A stretch of 53,974 nt of DNA, from assembly GCA_012517865.1 (NCBI GenBank), contig JAAYUC010000045.1, positions 1 through 53,974 on the forward strand. The letters are read 5' to 3'. Below, in pieces: positions 1 through 7,165 of this stretch. The notes under the pieces were generated by a model. The model had not been told where the DNA came from, did not search any database, and saw only the letters and a program-made list of their open reading frames with translations. The DNA comes from Chloroflexota bacterium. Lineage in GTDB: Bacteria > Chloroflexota > Anaerolineae > Anaerolineales > Anaerolineaceae. Every line of letters begins with the position of its first letter. The first letter of the stretch is position 1. Made by a program: the position numbers and the translations under genes.

Positions 1-150
1 GCGCGCAGCCTCAGCAGCAGTCTCAGCCTTCCGGCGGGGACCTGCTGGGTTCGCTCCTCGGCGGCCTCTCGGGCGGCGCGCAGCCTCAGCAGCAGTCTCA
101 GCCTTCGGGCGGAGACCTGCTTGGTACACTGCTTGGAGGACAATCCAACT
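1..150 (+). repeat. 75-bp in-frame tandem repeat (two copies visible)
   Basis: Bases 1-75 and 76-150 are near-identical copies. Each encodes a 25-residue unit that begins AQPQQQSQPSGGDLLG and ends in a Gly-rich stretch. The second copy diverges at its end (QSNS in place of LSGG). The first copy lies at the window edge, so more copies may lie upstream. Because the period is a multiple of three, copy number could change without a frameshift. Confidence 0.85.
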
Positions 151-350
151 CAGACGGCAATCTGGATATCACAGACTTACTTTCTGCCGGGTTAGCCTAT
201 TACTCCGCCAAACAGCACGGCGGCTCCACGCTCGAAGCAATAATGCAAGCGCTTGGCGCTGCCAGCCCGCTGGGCAAACGTGATGACCAGAAGCAGTCAG
301 GCGCGTTGATAATCAACACCATCCTGAACATGCTCAAAAAGAAACGATAA
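3..350 (+). CDS. C-terminal part of an unidentified protein with Gln/Pro/Gly linker repeats
   Basis: The reading frame is open from base 3 to the TAA at 348-350; the start lies outside the window. The visible part begins with two 25-residue repeats rich in Gln, Pro, Ser and Gly with LLGxLLGG cores. About 60 residues follow that look like a small helical domain (ITDLLSAGLAYYSAK, then a basic KKKR end). The GDLLGSLLGG style recalls DUF937/YidB-type proteins, but I do not recognise the C-terminal domain and assign no function. A strong hairpin terminator follows about 20 bp after the stop. Confidence 0.7.
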   Translation, partial: AQPQQQSQPSGGDLLGSLLGGLSGGAQPQQQSQPSGGDLLGTLLGGQSNSDGNLDITDLLSAGLAYYSAKQHGGSTLEAIMQALGAASPLGKRDDQKQSGALIINTILNMLKKKR

Positions 351-370
351 ACCAGACCTTAACCTGTAAA

Positions 371-400
371 GAAAAACCGCCCACGAAGGGCGGTTTTTTC
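371..400 (+). terminator. Rho-independent terminator
   Basis: An 11-bp stem, AAAAACCGCCC with GGGCGGTTTTT, closes a short ACGAA loop and runs into six T. It follows the partial gene ending at 350. The A-run on the other side lets it also terminate the minus-strand gene ending at 444. Confidence 0.85.
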
Positions 401-443
401 ATCACATCATTTCCCGCGGTGAGGCAGGTCAGATAAATGAATT

Positions 444-848
444 CTAGTAGTGAATAGCCCGGGGCAAGGATTTTGCCTGTTCAATCCAGTTTTGAATTTG
501 CGCCAGGGTGGGAATGCGGCGGACAAGCTTCTTCGCGGCATTTACTTCCTGAATTTTCGCCAAAAGGTTTTCAGCGTTGCGCTGCGCAAGCTCGACCACG
601 GTATCCACACCCGCTTCTTCCAACAGGTCAGAATACTCTTCCGCGACGCCCTTGATGCGGAACAGATCAGCGTGATTCACCCATTCCAAAATCAGCTTCT
701 TGTCGATTCCAACCTTTTCAGCAAGGGCTTCACGGTCTTTGGGGGTCGCGCCCAGTTTCAGCAGGGCTTCCACGCTTCCGACACCAGCTTTTTGCAGCTT
801 CTCGGAGTAGACAGGTCCGATGCCTTCGATATCCAATAACTTTGCCAT
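444..848 (-). CDS. DUF4332 helix-hairpin-helix protein
   Basis: 134 residues with two helix-hairpin-helix-like segments: IEGIGPVYSEKL near residues 8-19, and a related IKGVAEEYSDLLEEAGV near 65-81. This two-repeat layout is typical of DUF4332 proteins, which resemble non-specific DNA-binding HhH domains; their cellular role is not established. There is no signal peptide or membrane segment. The ATG at 848 has a good AGGAG Shine-Dalgarno 7 nt upstream. An extended -10 (TGT-TATAAT) lies about 40 nt further upstream, so the gene is probably monocistronic. Confidence 0.8.
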   Translation of the reverse strand: MAKLLDIEGIGPVYSEKLQKAGVGSVEALLKLGATPKDREALAEKVGIDKKLILEWVNHADLFRIKGVAEEYSDLLEEAGVDTVVELAQRNAENLLAKIQEVNAAKKLVRRIPTLAQIQNWIEQAKSLPRAIHY

Positions 849-885
849 GTTTCATCTCCTGTGGTTTTTAATGGAAATTTTGTAA

Positions 886-894
886 ATTATAACA
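886..894 (-). promoter_or_regulatory. Extended -10 promoter for the DUF4332 gene
   Basis: On the minus strand TGT precedes a perfect TATAAT (891 to 886). The start codon is at 848. No good -35 is seen at 17 nt, which is common for extended -10 promoters. Confidence 0.45.
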
Positions 895-1002
895 CAGCAA
901 TGCAAATATATAGTAAAATCTTTTTCAATTACTAAAAAAACATTAATTATTTCCCCGATACCGGATTTTTCAGGTGAAATGATTAGAGGAGCGGAAATTT
1001 GT

Positions 1003-1614
1003 ATGAAGAGCACACGGGAGAAGATTCTAGCTATTCTACAGTCAAGAAGGAATGCCACCATTAATGAGCTTGCAAAGATAGTCGGGATAAACGGCATATC
1101 AGTGCGGCATCATCTCATTAATCTGCAGGAAGAAGGCTTGATTTGCGCAGAAGAAGAACGACACGGTGTAGGACGGCCGCGCTTTGTTTATAAACTTACC
1201 GAGCAAGGCCTGGAAAAATTCCCAAGCAATTATCAAAAATTCACCAGATACATGCTGACGGAGCTTAAAAATACTTTCACGAGTGAACAACTGACGGAAA
1301 TCTTTCAAAGAATCGGCAAAAGCCTGGCGCAGCACACGTTAAATATCGATTCAAGCCGTCCAATTGACGAACAGCTGGAGATTCTGGCAGACCAACTTTC
1401 CGCTGATGGTTACCGCTTAAGCTGGAAAAAGGACAGCGCCAGATTATTCCTCTACTCTGATAACTGCCCTTATCACAATCTTGGTCTGGTCCATCCGGAA
1501 ATCTGCCGGATTGACGAAGCCATGTTCACCACCGCCCTGAACCGCGAAATTGTGCATCAACAATGCATCGCCAAGGGCGATCCGCGCTGCGTCTATGTCG
1601 TGGAGTTGGAATAA
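1003..1614 (+). CDS. SufR-like winged-helix regulator with predicted Fe-S cluster cysteines
   Basis: A 203-residue transcription factor. The N-terminal half is a winged helix (STREKILAILQSRRNATINE, then a recognition region near VGINGISVRHHL) with a GRPRFVYKLTEQG wing, typical of the ArsR/SufR/DeoR-like family. The C-terminal half carries four cysteines (about C155, C168, C188, C196), in a CPYH...PEIC...QQCIAKGDPRC pattern matching the [4Fe-4S] ligands of SufR, the iron-sulfur-sensing suf repressor. I chose the ATG at 1003 over an in-frame ATG at 979, because a GAGGAG motif at 986-991 sits between them. Its stop overlaps the start of a SufT-like gene by one base, which supports a role in Fe-S homeostasis. 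Confidence 0.75.
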   Translation: MKSTREKILAILQSRRNATINELAKIVGINGISVRHHLINLQEEGLICAEEERHGVGRPRFVYKLTEQGLEKFPSNYQKFTRYMLTELKNTFTSEQLTEIFQRIGKSLAQHTLNIDSSRPIDEQLEILADQLSADGYRLSWKKDSARLFLYSDNCPYHNLGLVHPEICRIDEAMFTTALNREIVHQQCIAKGDPRCVYVVELE

Positions 1615-1964
1615 TGGAAGAGAACTCAACCGCGTCCCCGCAATGGGATGTGGATAAAACCCACCCTCATTTTCACAACGACCTGATTGAGAACCTCGCT
1701 GGAATCACCGACCCGGAACTGGGTTATTCCATTCTGGAACTTGGATTGGTTCGCAACATCAGCATCGAGGGGGATACCGCCCGGGTAGTGATGATTCTGA
1801 CAACGCCTTTCTGCCCTTACGGGCCGCATATGATGGAGTCCACGCGCGCCAAAGTGGAGCAGGTTTTGGGATTGAAAACTGAAATTGAATACGGCCAGGA
1901 AAATTGGACTCCGGCCATGATGGAAAAAGATTTGATGGACGATGAATGGGGCTTGCTGCCATAG
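1614..1964 (+). CDS. sufT: MIP18/DUF59 family Fe-S assembly protein (SufT-like)
   Basis: 116 residues of a single DUF59 domain. Visible features are the DPELGYSILELGLVRNI segment and the conserved reactive-cysteine motif TTPFCPYGPHM. This family (SufT, the PaaD N-terminus, eukaryotic MIP18) acts as an auxiliary factor in maturing Fe-S proteins. The ATG overlaps the stop of the SufR-like gene (TAATG), so the two are likely translationally coupled. The C-terminus is short and acidic, ending near MEKDLMDDEW. The exact subfamily cannot be settled by eye. Confidence 0.75.
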   Translation: MEENSTASPQWDVDKTHPHFHNDLIENLAGITDPELGYSILELGLVRNISIEGDTARVVMILTTPFCPYGPHMMESTRAKVEQVLGLKTEIEYGQENWTPAMMEKDLMDDEWGLLP

Positions 1965-1993
1965 CGCCAGTAGATGCGCCCATTGACGCACTC

Positions 1994-2039
1994 TTGGGCA
2001 AGACTGAAAAGTCCCAAAGGGGAAAACCTATTGTATAAT
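1994..2039 (+). promoter_or_regulatory. -10 element for rubredoxin preceded by an imperfect inverted repeat
   Basis: TATAAT at 2034-2039 lies 82 nt before the rubredoxin start. Just upstream, TTGGG (1994-1998) and CCCAA (2013-2017), with inner GAC/GTC, form an imperfect hairpin. It could be a weak end signal for the upstream pair or an operator. No consensus -35 is visible. Confidence 0.35.
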
Positions 2040-2121
2040 TTAGAAACTAAGTGGAAACAGAGCCGCTTAGGGCGAACCAATTCCTGGACCCAGTCCAACG
2101 GAAACAACAAGAAGGAGAAAA

Positions 2122-2283
2122 ATGGACAAATACGAATGCATTGCTTGTGGGTATATCTATGACCCCGAAATTGGTGATCCTGATAACGGCATCGCCCCTG
2201 GAACTGCCTTTGAAGACCTGCCCGACGATTGGGTGTGCCCCGATTGCGGCGTTGGAAAAGACCAGTTTGAAAAAATCGGATAA
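2122..2283 (+). CDS. Rubredoxin
   Basis: A complete 53-residue rubredoxin, the usual family length. The two iron-binding knuckles are both present: CIACGY near residues 6-11 and CPDCGV near 39-44. So is the typical [11 protein letters not shown] loop between them. It carries single electrons through one iron held by four cysteines, commonly for peroxide or superoxide reduction in anaerobes. A strong AAGGAG Shine-Dalgarno lies 5 nt before the ATG, and a hairpin terminator follows directly, so it is a one-gene transcript. It sits next to the Fe-S regulator pair, but no rubrerythrin or desulfoferrodoxin is in the window. Confidence 0.95.
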   Translation: MDKYECIACGYIYDPEIGDPDNGIAPGTAFEDLPDDWVCPDCGVGKDQFEKIG

Positions 2284-2301
2284 TTAATTCAGTCACCTAT
2301 C

Positions 2302-2338
2302 AAAAGCCTTATTCCCTGGAATAGGGCTTTTCTTTTTA
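2302..2338 (+). terminator. Rho-independent terminator after rubredoxin
   Basis: AAAAGCC-TATTCC pairs with GGAATA-GGGCTTTT around a two-base loop with a single bulge, and is followed by TCTTTTT. Confidence 0.85.
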
Positions 2339-2342
2339 ACGC

Positions 2343-2363
2343 TTGACAAATTCCGAGTATAAT
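2343..2363 (+). promoter_or_regulatory. Likely promoter region of the ABC ATPase gene
   Basis: TTGACA (2343-2348) and TATAAT (2358-2363) are both perfect but only 9 bp apart, so they cannot form one sigma-70 promoter together. TATAAT with a degenerate -35 upstream is the more likely start signal, 36 nt before the ATG. Confidence 0.35.
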
Positions 2364-2398
2364 AAAACCACTATACCCGTTCAGATTGGAGGAAAATT

Positions 2399-3508
2399 AT
2401 GGCAAGCGTTACGTACGATCATGTTTGGAAAAAGTATGGTGATGTTGTCGCTGTGCAAGATCTTAATCTTGCAATCGAGGATAAAGAATTCCTCGTTCTC
2501 GTTGGCCCATCCGGCTGTGGTAAGACGACCGCCCTGCGCTGTCTGGCTGGCTTGGAAGAAATTACTCAAGGTGAAGTAAGAATTGGCGACCAGGTCGTCA
2601 ATGATGTCGCTCCAAAAGATCGTGATATTGCCATGGTTTTCCAAAGCTATGCGCTCTATCCGCACATGTCTGTCTACGACAACATGGCGTTCGGTCTTAA
2701 ACTGCGCAAGATGCCCAAGGATGAAATCGACCGCCGCGTGAAAGAATCGGCCCGCATCCTCGGAATTGAAGGTTTCCTCAAGCGAAAGCCAAAGGAACTC
2801 TCCGGCGGCCAGCGCCAGCGCGTGGCTGTCGGGCGCGCCATTGTGCGTGAACCGAAGGTCTTCCTCTTCGACGAACCCCTGTCCAACCTGGATGCCAAGC
2901 TGCGCGTCCAGACCCGCGCTGAAATCAGCAAGCTGCACAAAAATCTGCAGACCACCTTCATTTACGTGACCCACGACCAAACCGAAGCCATGACTATGGC
3001 CACCCGCATCGCTGTGATGAGCAAGGCCAAACTGCAGCAGCTGGATACGCCCCAGAACCTGTACGACCATCCCGCCAATCTGTTTGTCGCCGGCTTCATT
3101 GGCTCCCCCGCGATGAACTTCTTCAAGGGGAAACTGATTCAGTCCGACGGCCACTTTGTTGCCGATCTGGGTTCGTTCAGCGTCAAACTGCCGGACCAAG
3201 ACAAAGAACGCTATGTAAGCGTGGTGGATAAAGAAATAATCTTCGGCATCCGGCCGGAAGACATTCACAACCCGCTGTACGCTCCGCCTGGAATTATCGC
3301 TGAACCGGTGGATGTCAAGGTGGATGTCACCGAACTGATGGGCAATGAAATCTTCCTGTACCTGGTCAACGGCGAACACAACTTCATCGCCCGCGTTGAC
3401 CCGCGCACAACCGCCCGCTTTGGCGACGAAATGCAAGTGGTCTTCAATATGGATAACTACCATATCTTTGGCCCCAGCATCGACGCCGAAAATCCTCCGG
3501 TTGTCTAA
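2399..3508 (+). CDS. ugpC: Sugar-type ABC transporter ATPase (UgpC/MalK/MsmX class)
   Basis: 369 residues, the usual length for CUT1 ATPases. The nucleotide-binding domain shows Walker [10 protein letters not shown] (about 37-45), a Q-loop in [13 protein letters not shown], the signature [14 protein letters not shown] (about 134-147), Walker B VFLFDEP and a D-loop SNLDAKLR, with the switch His in [11 protein letters not shown]-terminal TOBE-like regulatory domain follows, with [10 protein letters not shown] and [14 protein letters not shown] site precedes the ATG. No permease or binding protein is adjacent, so it may serve several sugar importers, as MsmX/MsmK does. The substrate cannot be read from the sequence, and the symbol marks the family only. 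Confidence 0.85.
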   Translation: MASVTYDHVWKKYGDVVAVQDLNLAIEDKEFLVLVGPSGCGKTTALRCLAGLEEITQGEVRIGDQVVNDVAPKDRDIAMVFQSYALYPHMSVYDNMAFGLKLRKMPKDEIDRRVKESARILGIEGFLKRKPKELSGGQRQRVAVGRAIVREPKVFLFDEPLSNLDAKLRVQTRAEISKLHKNLQTTFIYVTHDQTEAMTMATRIAVMSKAKLQQLDTPQNLYDHPANLFVAGFIGSPAMNFFKGKLIQSDGHFVADLGSFSVKLPDQDKERYVSVVDKEIIFGIRPEDIHNPLYAPPGIIAEPVDVKVDVTELMGNEIFLYLVNGEHNFIARVDPRTTARFGDEMQVVFNMDNYHIFGPSIDAENPPVV

Positions 3509-3523
3509 TCCAGTATTTTCCAC

Positions 3524-3556
3524 AAAAAGGCTGCCCCTGAGGGCAGCCTTTTTCTT
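3524..3556. terminator. Bidirectional terminator between convergent genes
   Basis: AAAAAGGCTGCCC-CTGA-GGGCAGCCTTTTT is a perfect 13-bp stem with T-runs on both strands. It separates the plus-strand ATPase gene (ends 3508) from the minus-strand Lit-like gene (ends 3567). Confidence 0.9.
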
Positions 3557-3566
3557 TTCCAGGTAC

Positions 3567-4238
3567 TCAGCTTTCTTTGCGCCGTACTCCGCGGGTAATC
3601 CACAGCAGCAGCCCGGCTGCCAGCAGCACCGTCAATCCCACCAGGAGAAACGCGTCCCGCCAGAAGACAAGCGGAAAAAGGCGGATTAACGTGTCGTTTT
3701 GATAGAACAGCCACGATCCCTCTGTGAAGAATAACCGGTGAAAACGATCAAAAAGCGTGTTAAAGCTGACCGCGGTCATTACGACGATAAACGCGATTAA
3801 GCCAATGGAAAGCCAGGCGCCGGTTCGTACGGCCTTTCCGAGCGTCCGCCAGCTGCCCATCACCGCGAACCAGGCGCCCAGCGCGAAAGCCGCCCCTATC
3901 AAACCGTACCAAACTGTCAGCGCAGTCCGGACGACGCTTTTCACATCTTCCATGTGGCTGAGTTCCTCCACCCGATAAAGCTGCCTGCCGTCCGCGAAGC
4001 GCAGTTCCTGCAGATAGCTGATATCCGCGTCGTTGACCAGGTAATTCACCGCGTAGGCAGACCACTTGGTGCGTTCTTCCGCGCTAAAACCATACGGGTC
4101 GGCTGGGAAGCCCGGCCTCTGGTACTCAAGCTTTGGGAATTGTGGGGTCATTATCAGTCTGACGGCCCCCAAAAGGAGGATAAAAGGCAGAATCACTGCC
4201 AGGATTATCACGAGTGCCTTATCCAGTGAAGATTTCAT
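3567..4238 (-). CDS. DUF1461 (TIGR01906-type) integral membrane protein, Lit-like
   Basis: 223 residues with about four membrane segments (near 8-28, 105-127, 140-160 and 193-215). The first two flank a large extracytoplasmic loop. The motifs HMEDVK (near 95) and FDRFHRLFF (near 163) match the conserved histidine regions of the DUF1461 family. That family includes Lit, the lipoprotein intramolecular transacylase of some Gram-positives, which moves an acyl chain onto the N-terminal cysteine amine to give lyso-form lipoproteins. The start overlaps the end of the spermidine-synthase-like gene by 4 bp (ATGA), so the two are co-translated. Family assignment is fairly secure; Lit activity is inferred only from the histidine motifs. 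Confidence 0.7.
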   Translation of the reverse strand: MKSSLDKALVIILAVILPFILLLGAVRLIMTPQFPKLEYQRPGFPADPYGFSAEERTKWSAYAVNYLVNDADISYLQELRFADGRQLYRVEELSHMEDVKSVVRTALTVWYGLIGAAFALGAWFAVMGSWRTLGKAVRTGAWLSIGLIAFIVVMTAVSFNTLFDRFHRLFFTEGSWLFYQNDTLIRLFPLVFWRDAFLLVGLTVLLAAGLLLWITRGVRRKES

Positions 4239-5824
4239 TTATTTTCATCTCCTTCCAGCAGGAAGTTTATCACCAGCCGATTGGTCATGAATTCTATGGG
4301 AGCTTTGTCGTCGGTAAAGATGGTCTCGACAAAACGTGTTTCTTTGCGGCCGGCGGCGGTAATCTCCATGATTTGAGCAAGCGGAGAACCCGGTTCCCGC
4401 GCGTTTTGTAATGCCAGATTGCTCTCAAAAGCGTCCCACGACGCCCGCGGGTTTTTAGCGGCAAACAGCATGGTGTTGTACGAATCCGGCAAATCCGCGA
4501 TGAACACGGCTGGGAAAATTCGGCCTACGGTCGCGCTGAGGGTATCCACCAGCGAACGGTCTTGCGCGCTTCTGCCAATATTGATGACCATGACGCCTTC
4601 GGATGAGAGTTTTTCGTACACCACTTCAAAAAACTCCCGCGTCACCAGATGCGCCGGGATGTAAGGCGGGCGGTAGGCATCCACGCTGATGATGTCGTAG
4701 TCCCCCGCTGAATGCACCAGCCCCCACCGGGCGTCCTCAACATAGACATGCAGGGAAGGCAGATTCATTCCAAACCATTCCCGGCCAACTTCAACGATTT
4801 TTGGGTCTATCTCAAAGCCGTCCACCCGCGCCTGCGGATAAATAACACCAGCCTGGCGCGCGCTTGTGCCGGCTGCCAGCCCCAACAGCGCGATGCGCTG
4901 AACATCCGCCGGCTCCGCTGAGGGATTAAAAAACGGCGCGGCGAGCACCTGGTCCCACGGGCCGGAAAAAAAGTAATTGGTGGGGTGATAGATGGAATGC
5001 ACGCCCTGGCCTTCGTTCAACCGCAAGAAGCGGAAGCCGCCCACCTCCAGCACCTGGATGTAATTGTAGGCGGACTCGGTTTCGTAAACCAAACCCGGCG
5101 TGCGCTTGTCAGTCCCGCGCAGCCCCAGCAAAGAAAACAGCACCAGCAGGCCGCCGAGCGCGAAAAACAACACGCCCTGCCATCGGGCGCGAAGAGACCA
5201 CAAGCCTGCCACGGCAGTCAAAAGCAGGACGGCGCTCACCAACATAAAGGTGCGGTACGTTCCCGCCCAGGGGATCAGCGCCAGGACGGTTAGAAAAGTG
5301 CCCAGGAAAGAACCGAGAGTGGAAATCGCGGAGAGCCGGCCGGATATCCTGCCGGTCTTCTCTGTGTTGGTAATCATCAGTTTTAGCGCGAAGGGCGTCA
5401 CCATCCCAAGCAAGATGACCGGGATGGAAAAAAGCAGGATGACAGCGGTGAAAGCGCCAGCCAGCACGCCCAGATTGAGTACGTCAAAAGCCTCCGCTGC
5501 CGCGCGCAGCACCGGCCGCGAAATCAGCGGCACGGCGCCCGCCCCAAGCGCTGCCCAGGCAAGCACGCTGTAGTAGACGCGCGCCGAGGGGGTCTTATCC
5601 GCCAGCCTGCCGCCCAGCCAATTGCCCAGCGTGAGGTACACCAGCACCAGACCAATGACCACCGCCCAAACGATATTGCTGGTGCCGAACACATTGCCCA
5701 GCAGCCGCGACGCGCCAAATTCCACCGACATGGTCACCGCGCCGGCCAGAAAAACCGTAAAGGTCAAATACCCGCGCGATTGCGGACTTATGTCTTTTTC
5801 GTGTTCCTGGGGAAACGAAGCCAT
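4235..5824 (-). CDS. Membrane-fused spermidine synthase-like protein
   Basis: 529 residues. The N-terminal part (about 15-250) has seven or so hydrophobic helices of the transporter-like type often fused to SpeE-like domains. The C-terminal part is a Rossmann methyltransferase/aminopropyltransferase fold with LGLAAGTSAR (SAM-site glycine loop), DGFEIDPKIVEVG (acidic residue) and ISVDAYRPPYIPAHL. Such fusions are widespread but their true reaction is mostly unknown; polyamine synthesis is only a possibility. The ATG at 5824 avoids the tRNA gene that a longer frame would overlap. A TATAAT ends 6 nt before it with no Shine-Dalgarno, so the mRNA may be leaderless. It overlaps the Lit-like gene by 4 bp. 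Confidence 0.75.
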   Translation of the reverse strand: MASFPQEHEKDISPQSRGYLTFTVFLAGAVTMSVEFGASRLLGNVFGTSNIVWAVVIGLVLVYLTLGNWLGGRLADKTPSARVYYSVLAWAALGAGAVPLISRPVLRAAAEAFDVLNLGVLAGAFTAVILLFSIPVILLGMVTPFALKLMITNTEKTGRISGRLSAISTLGSFLGTFLTVLALIPWAGTYRTFMLVSAVLLLTAVAGLWSLRARWQGVLFFALGGLLVLFSLLGLRGTDKRTPGLVYETESAYNYIQVLEVGGFRFLRLNEGQGVHSIYHPTNYFFSGPWDQVLAAPFFNPSAEPADVQRIALLGLAAGTSARQAGVIYPQARVDGFEIDPKIVEVGREWFGMNLPSLHVYVEDARWGLVHSAGDYDIISVDAYRPPYIPAHLVTREFFEVVYEKLSSEGVMVINIGRSAQDRSLVDTLSATVGRIFPAVFIADLPDSYNTMLFAAKNPRASWDAFESNLALQNAREPGSPLAQIMEITAAGRKETRFVETIFTDDKAPIEFMTNRLVINFLLEGDENK

Positions 5825-5830
5825 GCCCCA

Positions 5831-5836
5831 ATTATA
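5831..5836 (-). promoter_or_regulatory. -10 element directly before the spermidine-synthase-like gene
   Basis: A perfect TATAAT on the minus strand with only six bases (TGGGGC) between it and the ATG. Transcription would begin at or next to the start codon. No clear -35 was found. Confidence 0.4.
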
Positions 5837-5884
5837 GCGGGCTTTCCATGCAAATTTTGCGATGGCGTTAATGTTTCGTATGGA

Positions 5885-5913
5885 TAAAAAAAATACCCTC
5901 GCGGGTATTTTTT
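5885..5913 (-). terminator. Terminator after tRNA-Gln
   Basis: On the minus strand AAATACCC-GCGA-GGGTATTT is an 8-bp stem followed by a run of eight T. It begins about 8 nt after the tRNA 3' end. Confidence 0.85.
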
Positions 5914-5917
5914 CAGG

Positions 5918-5988
5918 CTGGGGGCAAAGGAGTCGAACCTCTACATACAGATTCAGAGTCTGCTGTCCTGCCATTAGACGAGCCCCCA
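5918..5988 (-). tRNA. tRNA-Gln (anticodon CTG)
   Basis: A complete cloverleaf of 71 nt. The acceptor stem TGGGGGC pairs with GCCCCCA, with discriminator G. The anticodon stem CAGA/TCTG holds the loop CTCTGAA, giving CTG for the CAG codon. The T arm contains GGTTCGACTCC. The bases after the discriminator read CCT, so CCA must be added after transcription. It has its own promoter just upstream and a terminator just downstream. Confidence 0.93.
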
Positions 5989-6001
5989 CTAACAAAAATC
6001 T

Positions 6002-6030
6002 ATTTTACCAGCATTTATCCAGCCTTACAA
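6002..6030 (-). promoter_or_regulatory. Promoter of tRNA-Gln
   Basis: On the minus strand TTGTAA (6030-6025) and TAAAAT (6007-6002) are separated by exactly 17 bp. The expected start falls about 7-8 nt before the mature tRNA 5' end, giving a short 5' leader for RNase P to remove. Confidence 0.6.
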
Positions 6031-6044
6031 GGGTAAAACCCGCA

Positions 6045-7160
6045 TTAACCCGGCCTTTGTTCCGAGCGCATACGCACGCTTTCCACCAATCCAATACCCA
6101 TCAGCAGCGTCACCAGCGAGCTGCCGCCGTAACTGATAAACGGGAGCGTCAGGCCGGTAACCGGCAGCAAGCGCAAATTCACGCCCACGTTCACCAGCAT
6201 CTGGAATGCCATCAGCACCCCAAAGCCGTAAGCAATCAGCGCGCCGTAGGCGTCCGGGGCTTTGGCAGCAACGGAAAAACAGCGGTAAATCACAAAAAGC
6301 AGCAAAAGCAGGACCACTACAGTTCCCACGAAACCAAATTCGTGGGCAAGTACGGAAAAAATGAAGTCATTGTGGCGGATTTTGAGGAAACGCAGCTGCA
6401 CCTGCGGGCCCTGCCCGTAGCCCTGTCCAAACCAGCCGCCCGAGCCAATGCTGATAAGCGCCTGGTCAACATTGTAGGTATCCCCATAACGCGCGTTCTC
6501 ATCGGGATTGATGAAGTTGGTGATGCGGGCTTTCTGGTAGTCCGCTAAAAATGGAAAATCCAACGCAGCAAAGAGACCCAGCAGCACAATCATCACCGCA
6601 GCAAAAATCAGGATGTTTTTCGTCTTCCAGCCGCTAATCCACAGCATAGCGAACCAAATCACCAAAATCACGATAGAGGTGCTCAAATTTGGCTGCAGGA
6701 TAATCCAGATAACGATTCCGCCAGTCAGCAGCAGGCTCTGGCCGACGGTTTTCCATTCGTTAATCCTGGAAATTCTTCCAGCAAAAAACTGCGCTAGCGC
6801 CATGATAATCACAATTTTTGCCAGTTCTGCCGGTTGAATTGCTTCCGACCCAATCTGCAGCCAGCGCGCGGCACCAAACCTGGCCGCGCCGGTGACAAAG
6901 ACCAGGATGAGGAAAGCCGCGACAACGATATAGAAGGGCCGCGTCAGCACCAGCCAGATTTTGTAATCCAGGCCAGCAAAGATGAACAGCGCGACGAGTC
7001 CGATAATCAAAAACACGGTCTGGCGCTGGGGATGGTTTGCCAGGGTCGGATTTCCCGCGATGGCTGAGCTGATAAGGGCAACGCCAAATATGGACAGGAA
7101 AAGCACCGCCGCGAAAAGCGGAAAATCAAAATGCTGCCATTGTTCTCTGGTAGTGTACAT
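6045..7160 (-). CDS. rodA: Rod-shape SEDS glycosyltransferase RodA
   Basis: 371 residues with about ten membrane helices, the standard size for RodA. SEDS proteins polymerise lipid II into glycan strands during cell elongation, paired with a class B PBP. The catalytic aspartate region HNDFIFSVLAHE is present (D265, matching the essential Asp of E. coli RodA), as is the PFISYGGSSL signature near the C-terminus. It is the last gene of mreB-mreC-mreD-pbp2-minC-rodA on this strand. The cognate transpeptidase, PBP2, lies two genes upstream. It begins 5 nt after the minC stop. Confidence 0.93.
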   Translation of the reverse strand: MYTTREQWQHFDFPLFAAVLFLSIFGVALISSAIAGNPTLANHPQRQTVFLIIGLVALFIFAGLDYKIWLVLTRPFYIVVAAFLILVFVTGAARFGAARWLQIGSEAIQPAELAKIVIIMALAQFFAGRISRINEWKTVGQSLLLTGGIVIWIILQPNLSTSIVILVIWFAMLWISGWKTKNILIFAAVMIVLLGLFAALDFPFLADYQKARITNFINPDENARYGDTYNVDQALISIGSGGWFGQGYGQGPQVQLRFLKIRHNDFIFSVLAHEFGFVGTVVVLLLLLFVIYRCFSVAAKAPDAYGALIAYGFGVLMAFQMLVNVGVNLRLLPVTGLTLPFISYGGSSLVTLLMGIGLVESVRMRSEQRPG

Positions 7161-7165
7161 AAGCT

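Noticed and set aside
852..1097. Minus-strand frame of 81 residues between the DUF4332 and SufR-like genes
   Set aside because: It overlaps the promoter of the DUF4332 gene and the start of the SufR-like gene and looks like AT-rich noise.
2343..2363. TTGACA and TATAAT as one strong promoter
   Set aside because: The spacing of 9 bp is far too short for sigma-70; listed only as a weak promoter region.
2381..3523. 380-residue open frame antisense to the ABC ATPase
   Set aside because: It lies wholly opposite a gene with all ABC motifs and a good ribosome site; its own translation has no recognisable domain.
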